A stretch of DNA of 63,418 nt from Actinoplanes sp. NBRC 103695 (GTDB lineage: Bacteria; Actinomycetota; Actinomycetes; Mycobacteriales; Micromonosporaceae). The stretch spans positions 256,522 to 319,939 of the forward strand of contig NZ_BSTL01000013.1 in NCBI RefSeq assembly GCF_030269485.1. The letters are read 5' to 3'. Shown here one piece after another: positions 30,458 to 39,829 of this stretch. A program made the position numbers and the translations under genes. The notes beneath the pieces are model-generated. The model saw only the letters and a program-made list of their open reading frames with translations. It had not been told where the DNA came from and made no database searches. Numbering within the stretch: position 1 is the stretch's first letter; each line of letters starts with the position of its first letter.

Positions 30458-32030
30458 CGGAGCCTCTCGTCTGTGCCGGGACGGCGCCCGCCACCACCTG
30501 GGTGTAGACCTTGTCGAGCACGGCGGCCTGCCGGTCCCAGTTCCAGTCGTCGAGCAGGCCGGGCCGGTCGTACGCCGCGCGGAACCGCTCCCGGCCGTCC
30601 AGCGCCGAGCGCACGGCGCGCACGTAATCGGCCTGGTCACCGGCCCGGTAGACCTCGCCCATCCGCTGTGTACGGACCACGTCGGCCATGGTCCGCACGT
30701 CGCTGGTGACCAGCGGCAGCCGGGCGTGGGCGTACTCGAAGAACTTGTTGCTCAGCGCGATCTCGTGGTTGGGCAGGTGCAGCAGCGGGCTGACCGCCGC
30801 ATCGGCGGCGGCCAGATAGGCCACCACCTGGTCGTGCGGGACGTAGGGCAGCACGTGCACGCGATCGACGACGCCGAGCTCCCGCGCGCGGGTGAGTAGC
30901 TGGTCGGCGGCGGCGCGGCGGCCGCTCGGCGGGACCGAGACGAACGCGGCGTGCACCCCGGGCAGGTCGGGCAGCGCCTCGACCATCAGCAGGGTGTTGC
31001 GCGCCTCGGAGATCCCGCCGCAGTAGACGACCAGGTCGTCGTCCGGTCCGATCCCGCAGTCCGCACGCAGGTCCGGCGCCGGGCCGGTCGCCGCGGAGAG
31101 CTCCGGGCAGTTCAGCACCACCGCGGGCTTCTCGGGCAGCCCGTGCGTCGAGCGCAGCAGGTCGGCGAGGCCCGGCGACACGGTCACCACCGCGTCGGCG
31201 AGGTGCGCGTGCTCGCGTTCGTAGGCGACCTGCGCCGCGAGCCACTTCGGCGCCCCGGCCAGCGGCGCCAGACCCGGGACGTACTCGTGGGCGTCCCAGA
31301 CCAGCTTGACGTCGCGGCCGCGGGATGCCGCACGCATCTTGGCGCGGGCGCCGACGCCGAGCATCCGGTGGTCGTTCGCGTGGATGATGTCCGGGTCGAG
31401 ACGGTCCACGTGGCGCGCCAGCCCGATCTCGAAGTCCCACAGGCCGGGGTCCAGATTGCGCCAGCTCCGGTTGCCGCGCAGCGTCCGCCAGAAGTGCAGC
31501 TGCCAGCGGTTGAGCGGCGCCTCCGGGTTCTGCCGGGCTCGTTCCAGCCGGTCGTGCTCGGCCGCCCGCAGGTGGATCCACCGCCGGGTCAGACCATTCA
31601 TCGCGTACGCCGAGGCCAGGCGCAGCCGCTGCCCGGCCTCACCCGGGGCGACCGTCGCGCGCCGGTGCCGCAGGTCCACGGTGCGGGCGGCGGCCTGTTG
31701 CCGGCGCAGGTCGGCGATGGCCGCGCCGCCGTACGCCAGGGGCCGCCGCAGCGACAGCCGCATGCTCGCCGCCGGCACCGCCAGCGGGCGCGGCAGCCGG
31801 ACCAGCCACGCCTCGGCCTCGCCGATCTCCCAGCGCAACCGGCGGCCGCCGGGCGACGTGACCCCGATCAGGCTGACGTCCCAGCCGGCCGCCGCCATCG
31901 AGCGCGCCTGCTTCTGGACCCGCGAGTCGCCCTCGATCGCGTTGTCCACCAGCATGACGACCCGCCCGCGAACGGCCCGGCCGGACTTCCGCCGCGTCTC
32001 GGGCGCACCGAGGACGGTCCGCATCGTCAC
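30450..32030 (-). CDS. glycosyltransferase, paralogue 2 of three in tandem
   Basis: A 526-residue relative of the flanking genes with the same blocks (VVMLVDNAIEGDSRVQKQARSMAAAGWDV in parts, DIIHANDHRMLGVGARAK, KLVWDAHEYVPG, LLHLPNHEIALSNKFFEYAHARLPLV). Positions in the donor-binding half are close to paralogue 3 (VLPYVPHDQVVAYLAAADAAVSPLLHL against DQVVAYLSDADAAVSPLLHL). GTG 32030 overlaps the upstream stop (GTGA); ATG 32024 is an alternative start. Likely one polycistronic unit with the epimerase-like gene. Confidence 0.88.
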   Translation of the reverse strand: MTMRTVLGAPETRRKSGRAVRGRVVMLVDNAIEGDSRVQKQARSMAAAGWDVSLIGVTSPGGRRLRWEIGEAEAWLVRLPRPLAVPAASMRLSLRRPLAYGGAAIADLRRQQAAARTVDLRHRRATVAPGEAGQRLRLASAYAMNGLTRRWIHLRAAEHDRLERARQNPEAPLNRWQLHFWRTLRGNRSWRNLDPGLWDFEIGLARHVDRLDPDIIHANDHRMLGVGARAKMRAASRGRDVKLVWDAHEYVPGLAPLAGAPKWLAAQVAYEREHAHLADAVVTVSPGLADLLRSTHGLPEKPAVVLNCPELSAATGPAPDLRADCGIGPDDDLVVYCGGISEARNTLLMVEALPDLPGVHAAFVSVPPSGRRAAADQLLTRARELGVVDRVHVLPYVPHDQVVAYLAAADAAVSPLLHLPNHEIALSNKFFEYAHARLPLVTSDVRTMADVVRTQRMGEVYRAGDQADYVRAVRSALDGRERFRAAYDRPGLLDDWNWDRQAAVLDKVYTQVVAGAVPAQTRGSDD

Positions 32031-33640
32031 CGCCGGCCCCCCACTTTCGCCGCCGGCCGGGAACGGGGCGCGATGACGCCGACCGGGCGCAGCGACGTGT
32101 AGATCTCGTCGAGCACGGCGGCCTGGTGCTCCCAGGTCCAGTCGGCGAGCAGGACCGGCCGGGCGTACGCGGCCCGGTAGCGCGCCGGGTCGGCCAGCAC
32201 CGCGCGCATCGCCCGCAGGTAGCCGTCCCGGTCGCCGGCCGGGTAGACCTCGCCCAGCCCGGCCCCGCGGACGGTGTTCGCCATCGTGCGGACGTCGCTG
32301 ACCACGATCGGCAGCCGGGCGTGCGCGTACTCGAAGAACTTGTTGCTCAGCGCGATCTCGTGGTTGGGCAGGTGCAGCAGCGGGCTGACGGCGGCGTCAG
32401 CGTCGGACAGGTAGGCCACCACCTGGTCGTGCGGTACGTAAGGCAGCACGTGCACCCGGTCGAGGACACCGAGGTCGGTCGCGCGTTTGAGGTGCTCGTC
32501 CGCGGCGGCGCGGCGTCCGCTCGGCGGCACCGAGACCAGGGCCAGGTGTACGCCGGGCAGATCGGTCAGCGCCTCGACCAGCAGGATCGTGTTGCGGGCG
32601 ACGGAGAGTCCGCCGGCGTACACGATGAGCGGGACGCCGGGCGCGAGCCCGCAGTCCTCCCGCACCGTCCGGGCGGGCCGGGTGTGCCGGGATGTCGGGC
32701 AGTTCATCACCACGGCCGGCGTCTTCTTCAGGCGGTGCTCGGCGCCGAGCAGGTCGGCCAGCGCGGGCGAGACGGTGACCACGGCGTCGGCGTGCGGGGC
32801 GTACTCCCGCTCGTAGCCGATCTGCGCCGGCAGCCAGGCCGGCCAGCCGGGGAACGGCGCCAGGCCGGGCACGTACTCGTGGGCGTCCCAGACCAGTTTG
32901 ACCTTGCGCCCGGCGGCGGCGGCGCGAACCTTGGCACGGGCGGCGACGCCCAGCATCCGGTAGTCGTGGGCGTGGATGATGTCCGGCCGCAGCCGGTCGA
33001 TGACCGGGCCCATGGCGATCTCGAAGTCCCAGAGGCTCGGATCCAGGCTGCGCCACGAGCCGGTGCCGCGCAGCAGCCGCCACCAGCCGATGGTCATCCG
33101 GTTGAGCAGGGAGCGCGGGTTCTCCCTGGCGGCGGTCAGGCGCTTGAGCTCGCCGGACCGCAGGTTCACCCACAGGGACTGCGCCTTGATGCCGATCCGG
33201 AGCGGCGCCAGCCACAGCCGGCCGGCGAGCGCGGCTGCGCGTCCGCCACCGGCCCGGCGCGCGGCGGCCAGCCGGGCGTACCGGAAGCGGACGTCGCCGG
33301 CGCGCGCGGCCACGGTCTGGCGGCGGTTGGCGGCCAGGGCGCCGCTGGAGTAGGCCAGCGGCCGGCGCGGCGACCAGCGCAGCTTGGAGTGGTGGGTGAA
33401 CAGTGGCCGCCGGGTCCGGACCAGCTGCACCTCGGCGTCGCCGAGCAGCCAGGGTGGCCGGTGGTCACCCGGTGAGGTCACCCCGAGCAGGGTCACGTGC
33501 CAGCCCGCGGCGGCGGCCGAACGGGCCGCCTTCTGCACCCGGGAGTCACCGTCCACCCCGTTGTCCACCAGCATGACGACCCGTCCGCGTGGCGTGGCTG
33601 CGGGCTTGCCGGCCAGCGGCTCGTTCAACGTCGCGGTCAT
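32027..33640 (-). CDS. glycosyltransferase, paralogue 3 of three in tandem
   Basis: A 537-residue GT4-type enzyme, first of the three on the minus strand. GGGGAG stands 7 nt before ATG 33640. It carries VVMLVDNGVDGDSRVQKAARS, DIIHAHDYRMLGVAARAK, KLVWDAHEYVPG and LLHLPNHEIALSNKFFEYAHARLPIV. Three co-transcribed paralogues suggest stepwise addition of related sugars to one oligosaccharide, with division of labour after duplication. The secreted epimerase-like protein encoded 85 bp upstream hints that the product contains uronic acid. Confidence 0.88.
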   Translation of the reverse strand: MTATLNEPLAGKPAATPRGRVVMLVDNGVDGDSRVQKAARSAAAAGWHVTLLGVTSPGDHRPPWLLGDAEVQLVRTRRPLFTHHSKLRWSPRRPLAYSSGALAANRRQTVAARAGDVRFRYARLAAARRAGGGRAAALAGRLWLAPLRIGIKAQSLWVNLRSGELKRLTAARENPRSLLNRMTIGWWRLLRGTGSWRSLDPSLWDFEIAMGPVIDRLRPDIIHAHDYRMLGVAARAKVRAAAAGRKVKLVWDAHEYVPGLAPFPGWPAWLPAQIGYEREYAPHADAVVTVSPALADLLGAEHRLKKTPAVVMNCPTSRHTRPARTVREDCGLAPGVPLIVYAGGLSVARNTILLVEALTDLPGVHLALVSVPPSGRRAAADEHLKRATDLGVLDRVHVLPYVPHDQVVAYLSDADAAVSPLLHLPNHEIALSNKFFEYAHARLPIVVSDVRTMANTVRGAGLGEVYPAGDRDGYLRAMRAVLADPARYRAAYARPVLLADWTWEHQAAVLDEIYTSLRPVGVIAPRSRPAAKVGGRR

Positions 33641-33725
33641 CCGTCACTCCCCAGGGTCAGCACCTACCGATGTCGCAGGCATGCTCACCTCAACGGGGCT
33701 CCCCGATCTCAGGAAACGGCGCAAA

Positions 33726-35132
33726 TCACCGCATCGTGGTCCCCACTCCGAGGGGCAGCCACCAGCCGCTCGAGCTGCCGGCCGAGATGAGCACGGCACG
33801 CCGGCCGTCGATCCAGCCGAACGCCGACACGCGGGCGGACGCGGCCGCGGTCAGCCGGACGGTCCGCGTCTTGCCGGGCGTCAGGAGCGTGTAGGTGCCG
33901 GGCGCCATCCGCACCGACCGGATGGCGAAGTACGCGGCCGTGGACACCGGGCGGCGGGTGGCCCGGATCCGCGGCACCTCCTGCACCCAGTAGCCGGCCA
34001 GCACCCCGGCGCTGATCCGGTACCAGTAGCCGGGCTGGCCGAGGATCCGCCGGCGCATCCCGACCGGCGCCGTCGAGGAGGCGTTCAGCCGGACCAGCTT
34101 GCGGCCGGTCACCGCGCCGTTGGAGGTGGAGAGGAACCGCACGCCGGTGTGCGGGGCGGCGGCGAACGTGACGGTCGCCCGGACCGCCGGGGCGGAGAAG
34201 TCCTCCTGCAGCACCTCGGCCATCGTGGCGAACACCGGCGCACCGGCCAGCGCGTGCAGGTGCAGCAGCTGGTTGACGTGGATGACGTGGTACTTCTCGG
34301 TCGGCGCGTCGCCCCGAAGGCCGTAGCTGGAGGCCCACCCGCGGTTCCGGAAGTTGTTCAGCACGTACCGGTGCGTGGTGAGAGCGGCCTGGTTGAACAG
34401 GCTCGCGGCGGCCGCCGAACGGGTCAGGAACCAGTAGTCCCAGACGCCGTAGAGGGCGAAGAGGTGGCCGTTGAGCACCCGGCAGGACGTGGCCGGGGTC
34501 GGGCCGGGGTACTCCTCCAGCCACAGCTTGCGATTGCCGTCGGTGTGGATGACCCACGGTGTCCCGGCGGCGTAGCCGAGGCGCAGCGACGCGAACGTCC
34601 GGTCCGCGGCGACCTTCCAGTAGGCGTTCCCGGTGGCCTGGTGGAGCCGGACGAACAGCGACAGCGCCTGCCCCTGGGCCATCGCCGAGTACCACGGCCG
34701 GCGCATGGTCATGTTCAGGTTCGAGCCCAGGGGGAAGTCGAACGGGTACGGGTACCACCACGCGCCCCGGGCCGCCACGCGCGTGTCGATCAGGCGCTTG
34801 CCCTGCCGGGCGGCGTAGGTGAGATACCAGGCGTCATGCGTGAGCCGATAGCTGTTGAGCAGGCTGAGGCCGTACTGCGCCTGGGCGACCGGGTGGTTCA
34901 CCTTGCGGCCGCCGGTCGTCGCCCTGCGGACGAACATCCGTACGCCGGTGCCGTCCACCACCCCGACCAGTTTGCGGGGGAAGACCGCCTCGTCGTTGTA
35001 CGGACGCGCCCCGGCCGGCACCACCCGCGGCGCGAAGGTGAGCGCCGCGGCCGCGCTCGCCGCCGGTGGCCGCGCCACCGTGGCAGTGCCGAGAAGGACG
35101 CAGACGGCCATGAGGAGCGCGGAAGGCTTCAC
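33726..35132 (-). CDS. secreted D-glucuronyl C5-epimerase-like protein
   Basis: A 468-residue exported protein. The signal peptide is MKPSALLMAVCVLLGTATVA with cleavage near ASA-AAA. The central domain has features of the glucuronyl C5-epimerase C-terminal family: MRRPWYSAMAQGQALSLFVRLHQATG, WLEEYPGPTPATSCRVLNGHLFALYGVWDYWFLTR (in successive parts), and YHVIHVNQLLHLHAL. The last 130 residues are beta-rich and may bind sugar. Enzymes of this family flip glucuronic to iduronic acid in heparan-like chains or act on alginate-like chains; here it may modify the polymer made by the adjacent transferases. The start is GTG 35132 rather than TTG 35141, as it gives a clean signal peptide. Confidence 0.78.
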   Translation of the reverse strand: MKPSALLMAVCVLLGTATVARPPAASAAAALTFAPRVVPAGARPYNDEAVFPRKLVGVVDGTGVRMFVRRATTGGRKVNHPVAQAQYGLSLLNSYRLTHDAWYLTYAARQGKRLIDTRVAARGAWWYPYPFDFPLGSNLNMTMRRPWYSAMAQGQALSLFVRLHQATGNAYWKVAADRTFASLRLGYAAGTPWVIHTDGNRKLWLEEYPGPTPATSCRVLNGHLFALYGVWDYWFLTRSAAAASLFNQAALTTHRYVLNNFRNRGWASSYGLRGDAPTEKYHVIHVNQLLHLHALAGAPVFATMAEVLQEDFSAPAVRATVTFAAAPHTGVRFLSTSNGAVTGRKLVRLNASSTAPVGMRRRILGQPGYWYRISAGVLAGYWVQEVPRIRATRRPVSTAAYFAIRSVRMAPGTYTLLTPGKTRTVRLTAAASARVSAFGWIDGRRAVLISAGSSSGWWLPLGVGTTMR

Positions 35133-35183
35133 ACGCCCCAAACTCTGACAATTTACCCTTCCTTGGCGTCGAACGTCCGTGCG

Positions 35184-35834
35184 TCAGTCTTTCGAAGGAC
35201 GATCCTGCGAGGTGCACAGGCACACCTGGTTGCCCTCCGCGTCGGCCAGCACCCAGAAGCTCGGCGCCTCCGCGTCGCTGACCAGGGTGCCGCCCGCGGC
35301 CAGCGCGGCGGCGATGCGCGGCTGCACCTCGTCCGGGTCGATCCAGAGGTCCGGGTGCCAGCGCTGGCGCGGCTCGGCGCCCCCGGACTCCTGGAACCAG
35401 ACCGTCGGCAGCGCGTCGTACGGGTCCACGATGTCGTCGTTCGCGGCCCGCTCGAAGCCGAGAACCGTCGCCCAGAACGGCGCGACCCGGCCCTGCGCCG
35501 GGGTGTCCAGGGCGAACTCCAGGCGCGCCACCGCGGCCCGGTCGGTGACCAGCCCCGCGGCCGCGGCGATCTCGGTGATCCGGCGGGCCATCCGCACGTC
35601 CCGGTCGGTGATCGCGCCGACGTCGTGGCTGCGCAGCCGCACCGCGACGTGGGTGTAACGCAGGTCCAGGTCGGGGTGGTGGTCCGCCGCCTCGGCCGCG
35701 GCGCCGATCGCGTCGACCAGCGCCAGGCCGGCGGCGAAGTCCTTGGTGGCGATGCGGGTCTGCAGGCCGCCGAGCAGGTTGGTCCAGCCGGTCAGCCCGG
35801 CGGCGGCGATCTCATCGCCGGTCAGTTTTCCCAT
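35184..35834 (-). CDS. pterin carbinolamine dehydratase-like / VOC fusion protein
   Basis: A 216-residue two-domain protein. Residues about 1-95 match pterin-4a-carbinolamine dehydratase (LTGDEIAAAGLTGWTNL, then ALVDAIGAAAEAADHHPDLDLRYTHVAVRLRSHDVGAITDRD, with the HHPDLDLRYTHV motif). Residues about 105-210 match the glyoxalase/VOC fold (ARLEFALDTPAQGRVAPFWATVLGF, WVLADAEGNQVCLC). This fusion recurs in actinobacteria; its substrate is not known to me. It starts 4 nt after the GH43 stop and may be co-transcribed with it. GTG 35849 is a possible longer start. Confidence 0.82.
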   Translation of the reverse strand: MGKLTGDEIAAAGLTGWTNLLGGLQTRIATKDFAAGLALVDAIGAAAEAADHHPDLDLRYTHVAVRLRSHDVGAITDRDVRMARRITEIAAAAGLVTDRAAVARLEFALDTPAQGRVAPFWATVLGFERAANDDIVDPYDALPTVWFQESGGAEPRQRWHPDLWIDPDEVQPRIAAALAAGGTLVSDAEAPSFWVLADAEGNQVCLCTSQDRPSKD

Positions 35835-35838
35835 CCGG

Positions 35839-36873
35839 TCATGGTGCACCGTCCGGGCGGAAGAACGGCCACCCCGCGCGGTCCCATTCGATCTCGCGGA
35901 TCTGCATCCGGATCACGCCGTTCGCGTTCGCGTCGTAGTAGTGGTGGACCATGTACCAGCGGCCGTGGTCCAGGATCACGTCCGGCGCGCCGGTGCCGAT
36001 CTGGTTGCCGCGGCTCTGCAGCACGACCGTGCCGCCGCCCTCGGCCAGCGGCTTCCCGGCACGGTCGAGGAACGGCCCGGTCGGCCGGGTCGCCCGTCCG
36101 GCTACGGTCCGGTAGGTGCTGTTGACGCCCTGGCAGCAGAAGTCCCACGAGGCCAGCAGGTACCAGTACCGCCCGTGCTGGAAGATCTGCGGGTTCTCGA
36201 TCGGGTTCGGCGGGTTCTGCGGGTGCCGCGCCACGTCCAGCACCGGGCCGTACGGCGTGACCGGGTCGCTCAGCCGCTGCATCTTGATCCCGTCCCAGAA
36301 CGAGCCGAACGTGATCCACCACTGCCGGCCGTCGGAGAACACCATCGGGTCGATCGCGTTGTAGTTCCTGCTCGGGTCCGACGTCAGGATCGGGCCCAGG
36401 TCCTGCCAGCTGGACAGCACCCCGGGCGTACGCGTGCGGGCCGCCCCGATGGCCGAGTTGTTGGAGCCGAACGAGGACGCGGCGTAGTAGAGGTAGAACC
36501 AGCCGCCGCGCCGGACCACGTGCGGGGCCCAGAGATGGTTCACGCCGTACGCGCGGGTCCAGGCCGGCAACGGGATCGCGCCGAGCGACTCCCAGGGGCC
36601 GGCCAGCGTCCCGCGGGAGCGGCGGGCGAAGACGCCGCCCGGGTCGGCCGGGTTCAGCACCCCGGTGGAGAAGACGTAGTACGTGCCCCGGTCGGCGAAG
36701 ACCGTCGGGTCGTGCACCGGGTCGTCGATCACGCCGGGCACGAAGTCGCCGATGTCGCCGGTCATCTGCAGCTTGCCGCGCAGGGGCCGGTCGTGGGCCT
36801 GGGCCGGGGGCGCCGCGGCGCCGATCAGTCCGAGAGCGAGTACGGCCGCGGTAACTGCACGCAGTGCGAACAT
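35839..36873 (-). CDS. secreted GH43 arabinanase-like glycoside hydrolase
   Basis: A 344-residue exported enzyme: signal peptide MFALRAVTAAVLALGLIGAA with AQA cleavage site, then a five-bladed GH43 propeller. Catalytic residues of the family are visible: general base Asp in VHDPTVFADRGTYYVFS, pKa-modulating Asp in NAIDPMVFSDG, and general acid Glu in NPIENPQIFQHG. The pattern WAPHVVRRGGWFYLYYAAS and GSFWDGIKM matches endo-alpha-1,5-L-arabinanases. It probably degrades plant arabinan in litter, although a role in trimming the organism's own glycan cannot be excluded given the neighbouring transferases. A CCTCGCGAGG palindrome lies 18 bp upstream. Confidence 0.87.
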   Translation of the reverse strand: MFALRAVTAAVLALGLIGAAAPPAQAHDRPLRGKLQMTGDIGDFVPGVIDDPVHDPTVFADRGTYYVFSTGVLNPADPGGVFARRSRGTLAGPWESLGAIPLPAWTRAYGVNHLWAPHVVRRGGWFYLYYAASSFGSNNSAIGAARTRTPGVLSSWQDLGPILTSDPSRNYNAIDPMVFSDGRQWWITFGSFWDGIKMQRLSDPVTPYGPVLDVARHPQNPPNPIENPQIFQHGRYWYLLASWDFCCQGVNSTYRTVAGRATRPTGPFLDRAGKPLAEGGGTVVLQSRGNQIGTGAPDVILDHGRWYMVHHYYDANANGVIRMQIREIEWDRAGWPFFRPDGAP

Positions 36874-36890
36874 TCATCCAGAGTGGACCC

Positions 36891-36900
36891 CCTCGCGAGG
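36891..36900. promoter_or_regulatory. palindrome upstream of GH43 gene, possible operator
   Basis: CCTCGCGAGG, a 10-bp perfect palindrome with the central CG common in LacI-family sites, lies between the GH43 start (36873) and the divergent peptidase gene. Short palindromes arise by chance in such DNA, so this is weak. Confidence 0.3.
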
Positions 36901-36960
36901 TGGGGCTAGGCCTACCCGACCTCGATATCCAGACCCAGTGCGTCGAAGTCCGCCGATTTC

Positions 36961-36966
36961 TACCGT
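36961..36966 (+). promoter_or_regulatory. -10 box of leaderless promoter
   Basis: TACCGT (TANNNT) ends 7 nt before ATG 36974. Confidence 0.55.
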
Positions 36967-36973
36967 CTGTGCC

Positions 36974-38389
36974 ATGCCATTCTTCGCAGTCCTGCTGACC
37001 CTCGTGTCACTGGTTGCCCCACCGTCCTCATCTCTCGCGTGGGGCACGTGCGCTCACGACGCGGGTGACCAGCTCGGCGCGTACCTCGACCAGGCCGGCG
37101 CCAGCTGCGCCACGCTCACCGTGCCGGTCGACTACCAGCGCCCGTCCGGCCCGTCCGTCAAGGTCGCCGTGACCCGCCTCCAGGCAACCGACCCGGCCCA
37201 CCGGCGTGGCGTGCTGCTGCTCAACCCGGGCGGGCCGGGCGCGAGCGGGCTGGAACTGGCGGCGGCCGCGCCGCAGCTGTTCCCCGAGCTGCTGGCCCGG
37301 TACGACGTGATCGGGATGGATCCCCGCTTCACCGGGCGCAGCGACGCGATCGAATGCGACTGGACGACGGACACCTTCCTGCGCTCGGCCGGGCCGGACC
37401 GGCGCACGTTCGATCGGAGCGCCGCGCTGATGCGGACCCTGGCGGGCGGCTGCGCCCACGATCGCGCTCGTCTCCCGTACGCGAACACCCGCAACACCGC
37501 CCGCGACATCGACCGTCTCCGCCGGACGTTGGGCCAAGACAAGATCAACTACTTGGGTTTCTCGTACGGGACCTACCTCGGCGCCGTCTACCTGCAGATG
37601 TTCGGCGCGCACGCGGACCGGTTCGTGCTCGACAGCGCGGTCGACCCGTCCCAGTACGGCCCGGCGCTCTTCGCCCGCAACGCCCCCGCCATGCAGGACG
37701 CCCTGCGGCAGTGGGCGGGCTTCGCCGCGGCGCACGACGACGAGTACCACCTCGGCGCGACCGTCCCCGCGGTCCTGGCCACGGTCGCCCGGCTGCATCG
37801 GGCCCAGCCGATCGGCGCCTACCGGGTCGACGCCGAGTTCCTGCCCGCCTACCTGTTCAGCCGGCTGAGCCAGGCCGACTACCCGACGCTCTCCGCCGAG
37901 CTCGCCTTCTTCGGCAAGGCGGGTCCGCTGCCCGAGTCGCTGGAGACCTACCTGCGCGGGCTGTTCACCGGCGAGGGCAACCCCGCCGACCGGTACGGCA
38001 CCCCGATCCTGTGCGCCGACCGGCCGGCCGGGCGCGACCCCGGGGCGTACTACCGGGACATCCAGGCGCACCGCCGCGACGAGCCGCTCTTCGGGCCACT
38101 GACCCGCAACATCTCCCCGTGCGCCTTCTGGCCGGTGCGGGGCGCCGAGCCGCCGACCGACCTGCACACCGACCGGCCGGTGCTGGTAGTCGGCGGTGAC
38201 CACGACCCGATCACGCCGTACGCGGGGCAGGAGGCGATGCGCCGGAAGCTGACCGGATCGTCGGCCGTGACCCTGCGCGGAGGCTACCGGCACACGGTGT
38301 ACAAGGTGGCCGGGAACGCCTGCGTGGACGCCGTGGTCACCCGCTACCTGCTGGGCTCGCCGGTGCCGAAGTTCTCCACCTGCGGCTGA
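36974..38389 (+). CDS. secreted alpha/beta-hydrolase, tripeptidyl aminopeptidase-like
   Basis: A 471-residue exported peptidase of the S33/SlpD-type family that removes N-terminal peptides. A short signal (MPFFAVLLTLVSLVAPPSSS) precedes the mature start CAHDAGDQ. The oxyanion region is LLNPGGPGASG, the nucleophile elbow GFSYGTYLG (Ser near 200), the acid region VLVVGGDHDPITPY, and the catalytic His GGYRHTVYK. Several Cys near the C-terminus (NACVDAV, KFSTCG) are typical of secreted members. It has leaderless geometry and is not clearly in an operon. Confidence 0.88.
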   Translation: MPFFAVLLTLVSLVAPPSSSLAWGTCAHDAGDQLGAYLDQAGASCATLTVPVDYQRPSGPSVKVAVTRLQATDPAHRRGVLLLNPGGPGASGLELAAAAPQLFPELLARYDVIGMDPRFTGRSDAIECDWTTDTFLRSAGPDRRTFDRSAALMRTLAGGCAHDRARLPYANTRNTARDIDRLRRTLGQDKINYLGFSYGTYLGAVYLQMFGAHADRFVLDSAVDPSQYGPALFARNAPAMQDALRQWAGFAAAHDDEYHLGATVPAVLATVARLHRAQPIGAYRVDAEFLPAYLFSRLSQADYPTLSAELAFFGKAGPLPESLETYLRGLFTGEGNPADRYGTPILCADRPAGRDPGAYYRDIQAHRRDEPLFGPLTRNISPCAFWPVRGAEPPTDLHTDRPVLVVGGDHDPITPYAGQEAMRRKLTGSSAVTLRGGYRHTVYKVAGNACVDAVVTRYLLGSPVPKFSTCG

Positions 38390-38408
38390 AACGACCGATA
38401 GGGATGGG

Positions 38409-39827
38409 GTGAAGCGCCTGCCCTCCTTCGCGGTGCCCGCGATCGCCGTGATCGCGGGCCTGCCGACGCTGGTCGCGCCGGGCTCGGCGGTCGCCGGGGC
38501 GGCGTACACGCTGGCGTTCGTGTTCTTCGTGGTGCTGGGGTGGCAGGGCGTCCGTGAGCAGACCGGGCGCGGGCGCGTCGCGTACGCCCTGATCGCCTCC
38601 GCCCTCACCGCCTGGCTGGCCGGCGACCTGGTCTTCGGCCTGCTGGACCGGCTGACCGAGTACGGCGGCGGCGTCACCATCGCCGACGCGCTCTGGCTCT
38701 CCGGCTATCCGCTGCTCACCGCCGGCCTGATCCAGCTGGTCCGGCTGCGGGCGCTCGGCCGGCTGCGCGAGGCGCTGCTGGACGGGCTGGCGATGACGGT
38801 CGTCGTGTCCGCGGTGTTCTGGCAGTTCCTGATCGTCCCCGCGGTCGCCCGGAACTCGCTGGACCTGTCCGAACTCGCCGACATCCTCTACCCCTTCGGC
38901 GACATGCAGTTCTTCGTGGCCGGGACGCTGCTCGTGCTGGCCCCCGGCGGGCGCGGCGGCCCGATCCGGTACCTGCTCGGCGCGATGGCGCTCACGTTCG
39001 CCGGCGACGTGGCGATCTCGCTGACGCCGTACTGGTTCCCCGGCTTCGACGACTCCCGCCTCGACGCCGTGCTCCTGCTCGCCAACGGCCTGATCGCCGC
39101 CGCCCTGTACCACCCCGGCGCCGGCCACCTCCTCGAACCGGCCGCCGCCGACGCCGACGATCGGCTGCACCCCGGACGCGTGGTCTTCCTCGGCGTCGCG
39201 CTGCTCGCCCTGCCCGGACTGGCCGACCTGCGGATCAGCGACATCCGGTTCGAGCGGGCCACGCTGACGATCGCGATGGTGCTGCTCACCGTCATCGTGC
39301 TGACCCGGTTCACGCTGGTGGTGCGCGCCCAGGAACGCGGCCGGGCGGCGCTGTCCCACCGCGCCACCCACGACCAGCTGACCGGGCTGCTCAACCGCCA
39401 GGAGCTGCACCAGCGGCTCTCGAGGGCGGTGCAGCGGGGCAGCGGCGGCGGCCCGGTGGTGCACTTCCTCGACCTCAACGGCTTCAAGCCCATCAACGAC
39501 CGGTACGGCCACGCGGCCGGCGACCGGGTGCTGGTCGAGATCGCCGAGCGCCTGCGGGCCACGGTGCGCGCCACGGACACGGTCGCCCGGCTGGGCGGCG
39601 ACGAGTTCGTGGTGGTGTCGCCGACGGTGGCGGACGCGGCCGGGCTGACCGGGCGGCTGCGCGCGGCGGTCACCGCGCCCATCGGCCTGGACCCGCCGGT
39701 CAGCGTCCAGGTGAGCATCGGCGTCTCGGTCGCCGGCGCGCTCGTCCATCCGACCTCGGACGCGCTGCTCGCCTCCGCCGACGCCGCCATGTACGTCGAG
39801 AAGGACCTGACCTCAACATATAGATGA
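38409..39827 (+). CDS. membrane diguanylate cyclase (GGDEF)
   Basis: A 472-residue protein with eight to ten hydrophobic segments in the first 310 residues (FAVPAIAVIAGLPTLVAPGSAVAGAAYTLAF and so on), a sensor of unknown input. The C-terminal 165 residues are a GGDEF domain: DQLTGLLNRQELHQRL, FLDLNGFKPINDRYGHAAGD, and the intact active site GGDEF at about 396-400. The inhibitory site RATD lies five residues ahead, so product inhibition is expected. It makes c-di-GMP, which might be read by the PilZ domain of the chemoreceptor at 22832. No EAL domain is present. Confidence 0.92.
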   Translation: MKRLPSFAVPAIAVIAGLPTLVAPGSAVAGAAYTLAFVFFVVLGWQGVREQTGRGRVAYALIASALTAWLAGDLVFGLLDRLTEYGGGVTIADALWLSGYPLLTAGLIQLVRLRALGRLREALLDGLAMTVVVSAVFWQFLIVPAVARNSLDLSELADILYPFGDMQFFVAGTLLVLAPGGRGGPIRYLLGAMALTFAGDVAISLTPYWFPGFDDSRLDAVLLLANGLIAAALYHPGAGHLLEPAAADADDRLHPGRVVFLGVALLALPGLADLRISDIRFERATLTIAMVLLTVIVLTRFTLVVRAQERGRAALSHRATHDQLTGLLNRQELHQRLSRAVQRGSGGGPVVHFLDLNGFKPINDRYGHAAGDRVLVEIAERLRATVRATDTVARLGGDEFVVVSPTVADAAGLTGRLRAAVTAPIGLDPPVSVQVSIGVSVAGALVHPTSDALLASADAAMYVEKDLTSTYR

Positions 39828-39829
39828 GC

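Noticed and set aside
33384..36125. A plus-strand open frame of about 900 codons across the epimerase and VOC genes
   Set aside because: Antisense artefact; no motifs, and the minus strand encodes recognised proteins with signal peptides and ribosome binding sites.
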